A DNA stretch of 64,000 nt from an uncultured Burkholderiales bacterium (GTDB taxonomy: Bacteria > Pseudomonadota > Gammaproteobacteria > Burkholderiales > Burkholderiaceae_C). Position 1 is the stretch's first letter; each line of letters begins with the position of its first letter. The stretch is from contig CAMFGY010000003.1 in NCBI GenBank assembly GCA_945952065.1, positions 265,515 to 329,514 of the forward strand. Reading direction: 5' to 3'. A model generated the notes under the pieces. The model did no database searches. It saw only the letters and a program-made list of their open reading frames with translations, and was not told where the DNA came from. Both the position numbers and the translations under genes were made by a program. Shown here in pieces: positions 26,030 through 35,510 of the stretch.

Positions 26030-26752
26030 TCAAACCGCCAGCAGTTCGACTTCAAACAGCAGCGTGGCGTTCGGAGGAATCACGCCACCGGCGCCGCGCG
26101 GGCCATAGCCCAGCTCGGAAGGAATCACCAGCATGCGGGTGCCGCCCACCTTCATGCCTTGCACGCCTTCGTCCCAGCCGCGAATGACTTCGCCGCCGCC
26201 CAGTGCAAAGCGGAAGGGATCGCCGCGGTCCTTGCTGGAGTCGAACTTCTTGCCCTTGTTGCCCTTTTTGTAGAGCCAGCCGGTGTAGTGCACGGTGACG
26301 CGCTGACCCGCCTTGGCTTCGGCGCCTTCACCGACCACGGTGTCTTCAAACTGCAGGCCGCTGGGCGTGGTCGTGAGGTTCAGCTCGATGGGAGTGTCGC
26401 CGCCGCTCACGGCCAGCAGTTCCACTTCAAAAATCAGCGTGGCATTGGGCGGAATCACGCCACCGGCGCCGCGTGCGCCATAGCCCAGCTCGGGCGGGAT
26501 GATGAGGGTGCGGCTGCCGCCGATCTTCATGCCTTGCACGCCTTCGTCCCAGCCGCGGATGACCATGCCCCCATCGAGCTCGAACTTGAAGGGTTGGCCG
26601 CGGTCTTTGCTGGAATCGAACTTGGCGCCCTTGGCGCCGTCTTTGAAGAGCCAACCGGTGTAGTGCACGCTGACGTCGTGGCCGGACTTGGCTTCGGCGC
26701 CGCTGCCCTCGACCGTGTCGTCGATCTGCAAGCCGCTAGGGGTGGTGATCAT
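26030..26752 (-). CDS. Tandem FKBP-type peptidyl-prolyl isomerase (two domains)
   Basis: 240 aa made of two complete FKBP domains of about 115 residues (about 1-115 and 125-240), joined by a short linker. Each holds VHYTGWL, FDSSKDRG, VIRGWDEGVQGMK and the GYG/IPPNATL segments that form the active site. The copies are very alike, pointing to internal duplication. There is no signal peptide, so it is cytoplasmic. It probably speeds proline isomerisation in protein folding. FKBPs of this small FkbP class normally have one domain. Confidence 0.93.
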   Translation of the reverse strand: MITTPSGLQIDDTVEGSGAEAKSGHDVSVHYTGWLFKDGAKGAKFDSSKDRGQPFKFELDGGMVIRGWDEGVQGMKIGGSRTLIIPPELGYGARGAGGVIPPNATLIFEVELLAVSGGDTPIELNLTTTPSGLQFEDTVVGEGAEAKAGQRVTVHYTGWLYKKGNKGKKFDSSKDRGDPFRFALGGGEVIRGWDEGVQGMKVGGTRMLVIPSELGYGPRGAGGVIPPNATLLFEVELLAV

Positions 26753-26824
26753 GGGGGCTCCTTATGCCTTCAGGGTTCGTTGTTTTGTTGCCGGCCGCCA
26801 TTGTCGCAGCAGGCGAGGCCGGCA

Positions 26825-27748
26825 TCATGCCAGCATTTGTTGGCGCCAAGCGAGCAAGGCCTGCGCCAGTACCTCGGCCACGCTTTGCCCCTCAACGCTC
26901 AGGCCCAGCACGGCCGCCGCCTGCTTCAAGGCCTGCGGCGGCTGGCTCAAATCGAGGGCGGTCGCACCGTTTTGTTTGGACAGTTTTTGCCCATCGGCGC
27001 CCATGACCAAGGGCGTGTGCAAATAGCGCGGCCTTGGCAAACCCAGCAGCTGCTGCAGGCGGATTTGGCGCGGCGTGTTGTCGGCCAAGTCTTCTCCGCG
27101 CACGATGTCGCTGATGCCTTGTTCGGCGTCATCGACCACCACGGCCAGCTGGTAGGCCCACAGGCCGTCGGCGCGCTTGAGCACAAAGTCGCCGACCTCA
27201 CGGCTGAGGTTTTGTTGCTGCGCACCCAGGCGTCGGTCTTGCCAATGCAGGGTCAGGTCTTGCGTCTGGGCCCCATCGGCATGGCTGCGCAGGCGCCAGG
27301 CGCGGGCCACTTGACCCGCAGGCAGGCCACGCCGACAGGTACCGGGGTAGACCAACTCGCCATGGCGCTCGCTGGTCCAGCCTTGGGCGGCCAGGGCTAC
27401 GCTGATCTGTTTGCGAGAGCAGGCGCAGCCATAGACCCATCCCGCTGTTTGCAGGCGCTGCAAGGCTTGGGCATAGAGCGCTTCGCGGGCCGATTGCCAC
27501 TGCGGCGGTGCGTCGGGCAGCAAGCCGCAGCGGCTGAGTTGCTCCAGGATCAAACGGTCGGTGCCGGGCGGGCAGCGCGGCTTGTCGATGTCCTCGATGC
27601 GGATCAGCCATCGCCCGCCATGGGCTCGCGCATCCAGCCAACTGGCCAGGGCGGCCACCAAAGAGCCCGCATGCAGCGGGCCGGTGGGCGAGGGGGCGAA
27701 GCGACCGATATAGGGGGGCTCGGCGGGTGTGAGGCAGGGGGCAGTCAA
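26825..27748 (-). CDS. gluQ: Glutamyl-Q tRNA(Asp) synthetase
   Basis: 307-aa paralogue of the catalytic half of glutamyl-tRNA synthetase. It attaches glutamate to queuosine in the anticodon of tRNA(Asp). The HIGH-like motif reads [10 protein letters not shown], the KMSKS-like motif is KLSKQNGA, a zinc-binding Cys cluster lies in [10 protein letters not shown] and the CRRG further on, and the anticodon-binding domain is absent, as expected. The start is TTG, overlapping the LysR stop by 4 nt (TTGA). Confidence 0.92.
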   Translation of the reverse strand: MTAPCLTPAEPPYIGRFAPSPTGPLHAGSLVAALASWLDARAHGGRWLIRIEDIDKPRCPPGTDRLILEQLSRCGLLPDAPPQWQSAREALYAQALQRLQTAGWVYGCACSRKQISVALAAQGWTSERHGELVYPGTCRRGLPAGQVARAWRLRSHADGAQTQDLTLHWQDRRLGAQQQNLSREVGDFVLKRADGLWAYQLAVVVDDAEQGISDIVRGEDLADNTPRQIRLQQLLGLPRPRYLHTPLVMGADGQKLSKQNGATALDLSQPPQALKQAAAVLGLSVEGQSVAEVLAQALLAWRQQMLA

Positions 27749-28743
27749 AGAATCAAGCCTTCATGTTGCTCCAGCAAAGCGTGGCGAGTGCTTGCGCTTT
27801 GCAGTTGTTGCAGCCACCAGCTCAGCGCCAAGCCGGGCGGCTGGCCGCTCGGGGCGCTGCCTTGCCCACTGCTTTTGCGCCAGGCGTAGTGCATGGGAAA
27901 ACGGTTGGGCGCTTGCCTGCGGGTCAGCTCCACCAAGCGCCCCGCCTCGATATGGCGGCGCACCATGGCGCGCGGCAGATTGCCGCAGCCAATGCCGCGC
28001 AGCATGGCTTCGAGCTTGCTGGACATGCTGGGCAGGGTCAGCACCTCTTGGCCGGGCACCACGCCGATGGTCACGGGCGCCAGGCTGCGGGCGGTGTCGG
28101 CCACGGTGATGATGCGGTGCTCGGCAATCGCGCTCAGCTCCAAGGGCTGCGGCAGCTGCGCCAGCGGGTGATGGGGGGCGGCGCAAAACACCATCTCCAT
28201 CTCGCCCAGCAATTCGCAATGCACGGCGCTGCCCGGCGGCTGGGCCGAGGTGCCGATGGCCAGATCGGCCTGCCCGGAGATCAAGGCCTCCCAGGTGCCC
28301 GCCAGCACATCGACCCGCAGCTTCAAGCGGGTGGGCGGCGCGCTGGGGGCCTCGGGGCTGCCCGCCTTGATTTGATAGAAGGCCTCCATCAAATCAAAAA
28401 TGGCGCGGCGCGCAATGGCATCGTCGATCACCAGGGTCAGCTCGCTTTCCCAGCCGGTGGCGATGCGTCGCACGCGGTTGGCCACGGCGTCGATTTCTTG
28501 CAGCAAGCGCCGGCCTTCGAGCAGCAATTCCTGGCCGGCAGCGGTCAGCTCGGCTTGGCGCGAGCGGCGGTCAAACAGCAGCACGTCCAGGGCTTCTTCC
28601 AGTTGCCGCACGCTATAGGTCAGGGCGGAGGGCACTTTGCCCATCTCACGCGCGGCCGCTGCAAAACTGCCGGTGCGTGCGATGGTGTCCATCATGCTCA
28701 GCGCCTCGGGGGTCAGCGCGCGGTACTTCTCGGGTTTGTGCAT
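27745..28743 (-). CDS. LysR family transcriptional regulator
   Basis: 332 aa. An N-terminal winged helix-turn-helix (residues about 10-70: [27 protein letters not shown]) is followed by a periplasmic-binding-protein-like effector domain. It is divergent from a pirin gene, an arrangement also known for yhaJ/yhaK of E. coli. It probably controls that pirin and itself. A TTGAA-N7-TTCAA inverted repeat lies in the shared promoter region. The stop overlaps gluQ. Confidence 0.92.
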   Translation of the reverse strand: MHKPEKYRALTPEALSMMDTIARTGSFAAAAREMGKVPSALTYSVRQLEEALDVLLFDRRSRQAELTAAGQELLLEGRRLLQEIDAVANRVRRIATGWESELTLVIDDAIARRAIFDLMEAFYQIKAGSPEAPSAPPTRLKLRVDVLAGTWEALISGQADLAIGTSAQPPGSAVHCELLGEMEMVFCAAPHHPLAQLPQPLELSAIAEHRIITVADTARSLAPVTIGVVPGQEVLTLPSMSSKLEAMLRGIGCGNLPRAMVRRHIEAGRLVELTRRQAPNRFPMHYAWRKSSGQGSAPSGQPPGLALSWWLQQLQSASTRHALLEQHEGLIL

Positions 28744-28775
28744 GGTCTCGGGTCTCGCTCAGGGCTTCATCTTAT

Positions 28776-28792
28776 TTGAACGATGCCTTCAA
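28776..28792. promoter_or_regulatory. Candidate LysR operator between the regulator and pirin genes
   Basis: The inverted repeat TTGAA-N7-TTCAA, a T-N11-A style LysR box, sits 33 bp upstream of the regulator start and about 85 bp upstream of the pirin start. Confidence 0.45.
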
Positions 28793-28876
28793 GGGACATG
28801 CGCCATTTCTGCACAGGGCTGGCCTACATTGACGCCATGCCGCAATGCTTGCGACCGATGATTCAGGAGAACCGCC

Positions 28877-29599
28877 ATGCTTGAACTGATCAAATCTTCC
28901 GAACGGGGCTATGCCGACCATGGCTGGCTGAAGTCCTTTCACAGCTTTTCCTTTGCCGACTACTTTGATGCCAAGCGCATGGGCTTTGGTGCTTTGCGCG
29001 TCATCAATGAAGATCGCATCGCGCCGGGCACGGGCTTTGGCACCCATGGTCACCGGGATATGGAAATCATCAGCTATGTGTTGGACGGCGAGTTGGCCCA
29101 CAAAGACAGCATGGGCAATGGCTCGGCGGGCGGGGCCCACAGCGGGGTGATCCGGCCCGGCGATGTGCAGCGCATGAGTGCCGGCACGGGCGTGCGCCAC
29201 AGCGAGTTCAACCATGCTGAGGGGCAGAGCACCCACTTTTTGCAGATCTGGATTCAGCCCAATCAATTGGGCGTGGCGCCCAGCTATCAGCAAGAGCATT
29301 TCGCTGCGCATGAAAAGCGCGGCCGTTTGCGCCTGATCGCCTCAGCTGACGGGGCCGAAGGCTCGGTGCGCATCCATGCCGATGCCCGGCTGTACGCGGC
29401 CTTGTTGGACGGAAGCGAGAGCACCTCACTCGACCTGGCCCCCGGCCGCCTGGCCTATGTGCATGTGGCGCGGGGCCGCTTGGAGGTGAACGGGCAAAGC
29501 TTGTCGGCGGGCGACGCCTTGCAGCTGCGCGAGGAGGCGAGCGTGCTGCTGTCGGCTGGCCAGGATGCGGAGGTGCTGGTCTTTGATCTTGCCCCTTGA
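28877..29599 (+). CDS. Pirin family protein (YhhW-like)
   Basis: 240-aa bicupin. The first cupin holds the metal ligands in GFGTHGHRDMEI and the HSEFNH segment. YhhW-like pirins have quercetin 2,3-dioxygenase activity in vitro, and their role in cells is unclear. The length and start (MLELIKSSERG, after AGGAGAACCGCC) are normal for the family. The divergent LysR gene is the likely regulator. Confidence 0.92.
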   Translation: MLELIKSSERGYADHGWLKSFHSFSFADYFDAKRMGFGALRVINEDRIAPGTGFGTHGHRDMEIISYVLDGELAHKDSMGNGSAGGAHSGVIRPGDVQRMSAGTGVRHSEFNHAEGQSTHFLQIWIQPNQLGVAPSYQQEHFAAHEKRGRLRLIASADGAEGSVRIHADARLYAALLDGSESTSLDLAPGRLAYVHVARGRLEVNGQSLSAGDALQLREEASVLLSAGQDAEVLVFDLAP

Positions 29600-29710
29600 G
29601 CCAGTCGGGCAGTCGCTCTTGGCCGTTTGTCCGGCACGAGGTCAGTAAGGAGTTCTGGCACTATCCTTGCGAGTGAAGTTCTTGCTCTTTTGCTCTTGAG
29701 TCTGCCCGCC

Positions 29711-30424
29711 ATGAAACTGTTTGATCTCCTCACCTTTTTGCCCGCCTTGGATTGGCTCGCCCTCTTGGTTTTTTTTGCGGCCTGGGCGGGCTACGCGAGT
29801 TTTGCCAAACGGCGTTCGCAGTTTGACGGTTCTTTGTTGGCGGCCACCAATTTGGAACGCTGGCGCTGGATGTATCAGGCGACCTTTCGCGATGTGCGGG
29901 TGGTAGACGGCGTGGTGGTGCAAAACCTCTCCACCAGTCCTTCCTTCTTTGCTTCCACCACCATTCTGATCATCGGCGGCTTGCTGGCCATGCTGGGCGC
30001 GGGCGAGAAGGCCTCGGAGTTGGTGCGCGAGCTGCCCTTCACCGCGCGCACCTCGGAGTTGGTCTTCGAGCTGAAATTGGTGCTGTTGACGGCGATCTTC
30101 ATCTACGCCTTTTTCCGTTTCACTTGGAGCATGCGTCAGTACACCTTTGGCGCCTTGCTGGTGGGCGCTGCGCCAGACCACACCCGCTTCGAGAGTGGCG
30201 AGGCCTCGCGTGAAGCGTTTGCGGACCGGGCAGGGCGGGTGATGGGCTTGGCCGCTGAGACCTTCAATGACGGGCTGCGTGCCTACTATTTGTCGTTTGC
30301 GGCCGTGGCCTGGTTCTTCTCACCCTGGGCTTTTTTGGTGGCCACTTTTGGCGTGATCTATGTGCTGTACCAGCGCGAATTTCACTCGGATATTTTGAAG
30401 GTCTTGCGGTCCAGCGGCACCTGA
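29711..30424 (+). CDS. DUF599 family membrane protein
   Basis: 237 aa with about four transmembrane helices. The RWMYQATFRDVRVVDG and FRFTWSMRQYTFGA segments fit the DUF599 family. No function is established. I use the ATG at 29711; the open frame back to 29627 has a less likely non-family tail. It converges on the histidine kinase gene, with a GC-rich hairpin between the two. Confidence 0.82.
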   Translation: MKLFDLLTFLPALDWLALLVFFAAWAGYASFAKRRSQFDGSLLAATNLERWRWMYQATFRDVRVVDGVVVQNLSTSPSFFASTTILIIGGLLAMLGAGEKASELVRELPFTARTSELVFELKLVLLTAIFIYAFFRFTWSMRQYTFGALLVGAAPDHTRFESGEASREAFADRAGRVMGLAAETFNDGLRAYYLSFAAVAWFFSPWAFLVATFGVIYVLYQREFHSDILKVLRSSGT

Positions 30425-30446
30425 GTCGCGCAGGCTTGGGCGCGAC
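30425..30446. terminator. Hairpin between the convergent DUF599 and kinase genes
   Basis: A 7-bp stem GTCGCGC / GCGCGAC with an 8-nt loop starts at the DUF599 stop. It has no T-run on either side, so termination would be weak. Confidence 0.4.
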
Positions 30447-30453
30447 AGAGTGA

Positions 30454-32814
30454 TCAAGTCTTGGGCCGAGGGGCAAGCAAGGGCAGGGTGATGAAGACCG
30501 TGCAGCCCCGGCCGGGCGCGGACTCGATCTTCACCACGCCACCCAGTGTCTTATTGACCAAGTTGTCGACGATGGACATGCCCAGGCCGCTGCCACCGCG
30601 GCCGATCTTGGTGCTGAAGAACGGGGTGAAGAGCTGCGCCAAAGTGGCCTCGTCCATGCCTCGGCCATTGTCTCGGCATTGAATCAAAACATGGTCCGTT
30701 CCCGCCCATTCGGCGCTGATGCGGAGCTCGCCGCCTTGCTCTAGACCTTCAAAGGCATGGAGGTAAGCGTTGTTGATCAGATTGGTCAGCACCTGTTCCA
30801 GTGGGCCGGGGTAGCTGTCGAAGACCATGCCTTCGGGCACGTCCAACTGGATGTGGATCTTCTCGCGTTGATGGCGCTTCAAGCCTGGAGCGAGTGCATC
30901 CAGCAATTCCTGCAAGACCTGGCGCAAATCGAAGCTGCGCCTTTGCTCACTGGCCTGATCGGTGGCCACTTGACGAAAACCTTTGAGCAAATCAACCGCC
31001 CGCTCCATATTGCGCGCCGCCAACTCGCTGCCTTCGATCATCTGCGAGAGAAACTGCGTCAAATCACTGCGGCGCAGCGCCTTGCCATTGAGCACGTTGT
31101 GCTGAAACTCTTTGGCCAAGGCAGCCAGGGTACTGGCGCCAATCAAGCCATTGCTCATCGGCGTGCTGAGTTCATGCGAGACACCGGCCACCAAGGTGTT
31201 CAAGGTCGCCTTGGCTTCGCTGCGTACCAAGTCCTCGCGGGCCATGCGCAGTTTTTGCATGGCTTCTTCCAACTCCGCGCCGCGCTGCGCCACGCGCTGC
31301 TCCAGGGTGTTGTTCAACTCCAGAATGCGCGCCTCGGCCTGCTTGCGGTCTTCGATCTCCACCATGGCGCCCGCAATCAGCAGCGCCCGGCCCTGCGCAT
31401 CCCTTTGCAAGACCTGGCCGGTGTTGGACACCCAAACCCAGCCCAGTTGGGCGTGGCGGCGCCGGTACTCCACGGTGTAGGCCGGTGTTTCGCCGCGCAG
31501 GTGTTGATGCAGGGCCTGCTCGATGCGGGCGAGCTCATCGGGGTGGCAGTCGTCTTGCCAGCGGTAATTTTTGCGGGCGCGGAACTCGGCGAGGTCCAGC
31601 CCGCCGATTTCGGCCCAGCGCTTGTTGACCCGAATCTCTTGCGTTTGGAAGTTGTACTCCCAACTGCCGGCCTGGGTACCGTCGATGACGTTTTGCAAGC
31701 GTTGGTGCTCGTCCATCAAAGAAAGCTGGGCTTGCTGCAGGCGGCGCCGGTCTTGCAAGGTGCGTGCCGTGGCCACCATCAACAGCAGCGTGAACAACAG
31801 CCCCGCCGCAAGCACCCAGGCCGCAGGGCTGGGCGGCAGTGCGGCGAAAAACTCCGGTCGAGGTTGCAGGCGCAACTGCCAGCTGCGTTGCGCCACATGG
31901 ATCGTTCTGACTCGATCTTGTTTTTGCGCGGCGCTCGCCTGCACGGCGTTTGCGCCGACCGAGGGGCTGCTGTAAATGGCTTTGTCCAAGGCCATGGCGG
32001 GGTCAAAGACCCGCAGGTCCAGATGTGCGGCCGAGGCAAGCTCGCTGGCTTGTTGCAACAAAGGCGGCAATTCGATCACCAAGGCCAGATAGCCCCGCAG
32101 CCGCCGTTGCGGTGGCAGGCTGCCGGGCTCATGGTCCCAATAGACCGGCGTGGTGATGGAAAAACCAAAGGCCTGAGAGCCAGGAATGTCGCCGCGCAAG
32201 ACGCGAAAGCTCTCTGAGGCCACCGGCAGCCCGAGCTGGGCGGACTGCAGCTTGGAGCGCATGCGCAGCTCGTCGGCGGCCAAGTTGAAGCCCCAGGCGG
32301 CATTGGTTTCCGGCCAGGAGTACAGCACAGGCAAATAGTGGTCGCGCGCTGGCGCTGGCAGCCAATGGCCGGTGTTGACGTCGGGCTCCACCACGCGAAA
32401 GTCACCCAGCCCTTGCGCGCGGGCCTCTTGTTCGAAGCGGGCACGCTCGGCCGCCGCCAGCAGCGGTTGCCACTCCATCACTTTGACGCTGGGCAGCTGC
32501 TCGGTCAGGCCTTGGGCATAACGATTGAACTCGGCGCGTTGCAGCTGAGGCTTTTGCTCCAGCATCAGGCTGGCACTGCGCGCCGCCTCGGCGGTGCGAA
32601 TCAACTCCAGCTCCACCGAGCTGAGCACTTTGTTGACTGCCGCGCTGAGGATCTCTTCCTGGCGCAGGGCGTCGGCATCTCGCAAGGCCCGGTAGCCCAG
32701 ACCACTCATGCTGCCGCCGATCAGCGCGATGACCAGAAGCGCCCAGAGCTCCTTCAAGCCCAGGCCCGTGGCTGCCGTGCGCGGCGAAGCAGAGCTTGGG
32801 GCCGTGGCGCTCAT
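30454..32814 (-). CDS. CHASE-PAS sensor histidine kinase
   Basis: 786 aa. It has an N-terminal transmembrane helix (about residues 25-45), an extracytoplasmic CHASE domain (about 75-300), a second helix (about 330-350), a PAS/PAC domain (about 370-490), a coiled coil, a HisKA region with His547 (SHELSTPM), and an ATPase domain with N, GRGMDE and GGSGLGMS boxes. It lacks a receiver domain. CHASE domains bind small ligands such as cytokinins, peptides or amino acids. The gene begins 26 nt after aotP, so it is probably the last gene of the aot operon and may sense the transported compound. No response regulator is adjacent. Confidence 0.9.
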   Translation of the reverse strand: MSATAPSSASPRTAATGLGLKELWALLVIALIGGSMSGLGYRALRDADALRQEEILSAAVNKVLSSVELELIRTAEAARSASLMLEQKPQLQRAEFNRYAQGLTEQLPSVKVMEWQPLLAAAERARFEQEARAQGLGDFRVVEPDVNTGHWLPAPARDHYLPVLYSWPETNAAWGFNLAADELRMRSKLQSAQLGLPVASESFRVLRGDIPGSQAFGFSITTPVYWDHEPGSLPPQRRLRGYLALVIELPPLLQQASELASAAHLDLRVFDPAMALDKAIYSSPSVGANAVQASAAQKQDRVRTIHVAQRSWQLRLQPRPEFFAALPPSPAAWVLAAGLLFTLLLMVATARTLQDRRRLQQAQLSLMDEHQRLQNVIDGTQAGSWEYNFQTQEIRVNKRWAEIGGLDLAEFRARKNYRWQDDCHPDELARIEQALHQHLRGETPAYTVEYRRRHAQLGWVWVSNTGQVLQRDAQGRALLIAGAMVEIEDRKQAEARILELNNTLEQRVAQRGAELEEAMQKLRMAREDLVRSEAKATLNTLVAGVSHELSTPMSNGLIGASTLAALAKEFQHNVLNGKALRRSDLTQFLSQMIEGSELAARNMERAVDLLKGFRQVATDQASEQRRSFDLRQVLQELLDALAPGLKRHQREKIHIQLDVPEGMVFDSYPGPLEQVLTNLINNAYLHAFEGLEQGGELRISAEWAGTDHVLIQCRDNGRGMDEATLAQLFTPFFSTKIGRGGSGLGMSIVDNLVNKTLGGVVKIESAPGRGCTVFITLPLLAPRPKT

Positions 32815-32840
32815 GGATCAGCCTGGGGCCCGTCGCGGCT

Positions 32841-33611
32841 TTACTTCAGCCCGCCGCTCAAGAACTGCTGCAAGCGCTGGCTTTGCGGCTTGAGCAAGAC
32901 TTCGCGCGGATTGCCTTCCTCCTCAACCCGGCCCTGGTGCAGGAACAAGGTGTAGTTGGACACCTCGCGGGCAAAGCCCATTTCGTGGGTGACGACGATC
33001 ATGGTGCGGCCTTCGGCGGCGAGGTCGCGCATCACCTTCAGCACTTCGCCCACCAACTCTGGGTCGAGCGCCGAGGTGGGTTCGTCAAACAGCATCACCT
33101 CGGGCTCCACCGCCAGGGCGCGCGCAATCGCCACGCGTTGCTGCTCGCCGCCGGAGAGTTGGGCCGGATAGACGTCTTTGCGGTGGCTGACACCGACCCG
33201 CGCCAGCAGCGCTTCGGCCTTGGCGATGGCCTCGGCACGCGGCACGCCCAGCACATGGATGGGCGCCTCGATGACGTTTTCAATCACCGTGCGGTGGCCC
33301 CAGAGGTTGAAGTTTTGGAACACCATGGCCAGGCGCGAGCGCCAGTGCTGCAGTTGTTTGGCGTCGGCGGATTTGAGGCTGCCATCGCGGTCACGCACCA
33401 GCTTGAGTTCTTCGCCATTCAGCGACAAGCGCCCCTCATAGGGCTGCTCTAGCAAATTCAAGCAGCGCAAAAAAGTGCTTTTGCCTGAGCCGCTGGAGCC
33501 GATCAGGGTGATCACATCGCCGGTTTTGGCCGACAGTGAGACGCCTTTGAGCACCTCACGTTCCCCGTAGCGCTTGTGCAGGTTTTCAACAATCAAACTG
33601 GCTTCAGACAT
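32841..33611 (-). CDS. aotP: Basic amino acid ABC transporter, ATP-binding protein
   Basis: 256-aa ABC ATPase of the HisP/GlnQ family. Walker A is GSSGSGKST, the signature is LSGGEQQR and Walker B is VMLFDEPTSALD. The histidine/arginine/ornithine subfamily is indicated by the longer loop DRDGSLKSADAKQL after the Q-loop region. It powers uptake through AotQ/AotM with the binding protein AotJ. It ends the aotJQMOP gene order known from Pseudomonas aeruginosa. Confidence 0.9.
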   Translation of the reverse strand: MSEASLIVENLHKRYGEREVLKGVSLSAKTGDVITLIGSSGSGKSTFLRCLNLLEQPYEGRLSLNGEELKLVRDRDGSLKSADAKQLQHWRSRLAMVFQNFNLWGHRTVIENVIEAPIHVLGVPRAEAIAKAEALLARVGVSHRKDVYPAQLSGGEQQRVAIARALAVEPEVMLFDEPTSALDPELVGEVLKVMRDLAAEGRTMIVVTHEMGFAREVSNYTLFLHQGRVEEEGNPREVLLKPQSQRLQQFLSGGLK

Positions 33612-33623
33612 GTCTTGGCTCTC

Positions 33624-34739
33624 TCAGGCGCCCAGCAATTTGCCGGTGCGGGTGGCGTTCAGGCCGGCAACCTTGGCGATTGTCATGCCTGCAGTGGCGA
33701 AGCGAACAAAGTCGCGGGCAAAGAACAGGCCGTCCACGGGGCTCTTCATTTCGGTGACATTGCCGCTGAAGGGGCAAATCACATGGGCCAGCACATCGCC
33801 GGCGGCCACGGTTTCGCCCGCTTGCCGCAAAAAGGTCAAAACGCCCGCGCTGGCGGTTTTGATAGGCATGCAGCCGGCCAAGGGGCGGGCATCGCCCACC
33901 GGCGCGGGCATGGCCGGTGCCGGGCCGCTGATCAGGCCGCGATAGTTCAGGAAGTCGATGATGTTTTGCGCATCGGCCTCGGCCAAGCCATGTTCGACAT
34001 CGGCGGCGCCGCGCAACTCCACCGTGACGGCCAAGCAGGCTTGCGGGATGGGGAATCGGCCCGCGAAGCGTCGGTCCCATTTCCACCAGACCTGCGAGCA
34101 GGCTTCGTCGAAGGGGTTGTCGCCGGAGTCTTGCGCCAACAAGGTGACGCGTGCGCCCAGATAGATGGCCAGCGCCTCGCACTCCGGCCAGCAGGGCGTC
34201 TCGGTGTAGAGGTGCATGACGGCCTGGGCGTCGCAGTGCAGATCGAGCACGATGTCGGCATCGCAAGACATCTGCATCAAGAGGCGCCGCAGCGATTTCA
34301 GCTCCGTATCGGCCGGGGCGGCGGCAATGGCTTTGAGCAACTCGCGCCGCAGGACCTTGACGTTAGCGTCGGCATCTGGCCCCAGCTCGCTTTCGGCGGC
34401 CAAGGCGGCGGCCTCGATCTGGTCGGGGTAATGGCGGTTGAAGTTTTCACCGGAGCTGGCTTCGAAGCGGCCCAGATGCAGATGCAGCGCGTATTGCGAC
34501 AAGCCAATCGGGTTGGCCACCGGCACCAGGATGATTTCGCCGTCGATGCGGCCGGCTTCTTCCAGCGCTTGCAGCTTTTGGCGCAGATGGTGGGCCACCA
34601 GCATGCCGGGCAGTTCATCGGCATGCAGCGAGGCCTGGATATAGGCCTTTTTGCCACCGGGCTTGCCATAGTGCAGCGAGATCAACTCGCGTTGCGTGCC
34701 GGGGGCGGGAGAGAGCAGTGGGTGATGTTGGATTTGCAT
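33624..34739 (-). CDS. aotO: AotO: succinylglutamate desuccinylase/aspartoacylase family protein in the aot operon
   Basis: 371-aa zinc hydrolase of the AstE/AspA (M14-like) family. The metal site is recognisable in ASLHADELPG (His and Glu) and VLDLHCDAQAV (His). The C-terminal region (about 275-365) resembles a biotinyl/lipoyl-like domain, as in similar family members. In P. aeruginosa the aotO gene has the same place but no proven role. The position suggests removal of an acyl group from an imported N-acyl amino acid, which is inference. It lies 12 nt upstream of aotP. Confidence 0.85.
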   Translation of the reverse strand: MQIQHHPLLSPAPGTQRELISLHYGKPGGKKAYIQASLHADELPGMLVAHHLRQKLQALEEAGRIDGEIILVPVANPIGLSQYALHLHLGRFEASSGENFNRHYPDQIEAAALAAESELGPDADANVKVLRRELLKAIAAAPADTELKSLRRLLMQMSCDADIVLDLHCDAQAVMHLYTETPCWPECEALAIYLGARVTLLAQDSGDNPFDEACSQVWWKWDRRFAGRFPIPQACLAVTVELRGAADVEHGLAEADAQNIIDFLNYRGLISGPAPAMPAPVGDARPLAGCMPIKTASAGVLTFLRQAGETVAAGDVLAHVICPFSGNVTEMKSPVDGLFFARDFVRFATAGMTIAKVAGLNATRTGKLLGA

Positions 34740-34814
34740 CGAGAGCAGGGTTCAGGTCCTTGCGGCCACGCGCTCATGCAAGCACCGAGCTGACATGCGC
34801 GCGCGGTCCGCCAA

Positions 34815-35510
34815 TCAACGGGGCATCAAAGGCTTGAGCCAGCGGGCCTCGGCCTTGTGGAACAGGCCCACCAGGGTCAGCGTCATCAGGAAGTAGAAGA
34901 CCGCTGCGGTGATGAAGGCCTCGAAGGGGATGTAATAGGTTGAGTTGACTTGGCGCGCCGCGCCGGTCAGATCCAAGATGGTGACGATGCTGGCCAGCGA
35001 GGTGCCGTGCAACATAAAGATTGCCTCATTGCTGTAGGCCGGCAAAGAGCGGCGCAGGGCCGAGGGCAAGATGATGCGTCTGAACATCACCCAGCGGCTC
35101 ATGCCAATCGCCTTGGCCGCTTCAATCTCACCGGCCGGTAGTGCCTTGATGGCGCCGGCAATGATCTCGGTGGTGTAGGCGCAGGTGTTCAACACAAAGC
35201 TCAGGCAGGCGCAGAACCAGGCCGAGCTCAAATAGGGCCAAAACAGGCTTTCGCGCACCGCCTCAAACTGCGCCAGTCCGTAATAGATCAGGAACAGCTG
35301 CACCAGCATGGGCGTGCCGCGAAACACATAGGTGTAGAGCCAGATCAGGCGCGACACCGCGCCGCCCCAGCCGCTGCTGAGGCTGCGCAAAACGCCCAGC
35401 GGCACCGCAAACAACAGGCCCAGTACCAGCGAAATCACCAGCAACTGAAAGGTCGCCCAGGCACCGTCCAGATAGAGGGGGAAGTTCTCAACAATGGCTT
35501 CGAAATTCAT
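34815..35510 (-). CDS. aotM: Basic amino acid ABC transporter, permease (HisM-like)
   Basis: 231-aa inner-membrane permease with about five transmembrane helices. The EAA loop near KAIGMSRWVMFRRIILPSALRRSLPAYSNE contacts the ATPase. It pairs with AotQ. Its ATG overlaps the aotQ stop by 4 nt. Confidence 0.92.
   Translation of the reverse strand: MNFEAIVENFPLYLDGAWATFQLLVISLVLGLLFAVPLGVLRSLSSGWGGAVSRLIWLYTYVFRGTPMLVQLFLIYYGLAQFEAVRESLFWPYLSSAWFCACLSFVLNTCAYTTEIIAGAIKALPAGEIEAAKAIGMSRWVMFRRIILPSALRRSLPAYSNEAIFMLHGTSLASIVTILDLTGAARQVNSTYYIPFEAFITAAVFYFLMTLTLVGLFHKAEARWLKPLMPR

Noticed and set aside
25616..27889. Long open frame (757 codons) on the plus strand opposite mgtC, FKBP and gluQ
   Set aside because: It is antisense to three well-supported genes, and its translation is low-complexity Gly/Ala/Arg/His/Gln text with no family pattern. 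Such frames are expected in GC-rich DNA.
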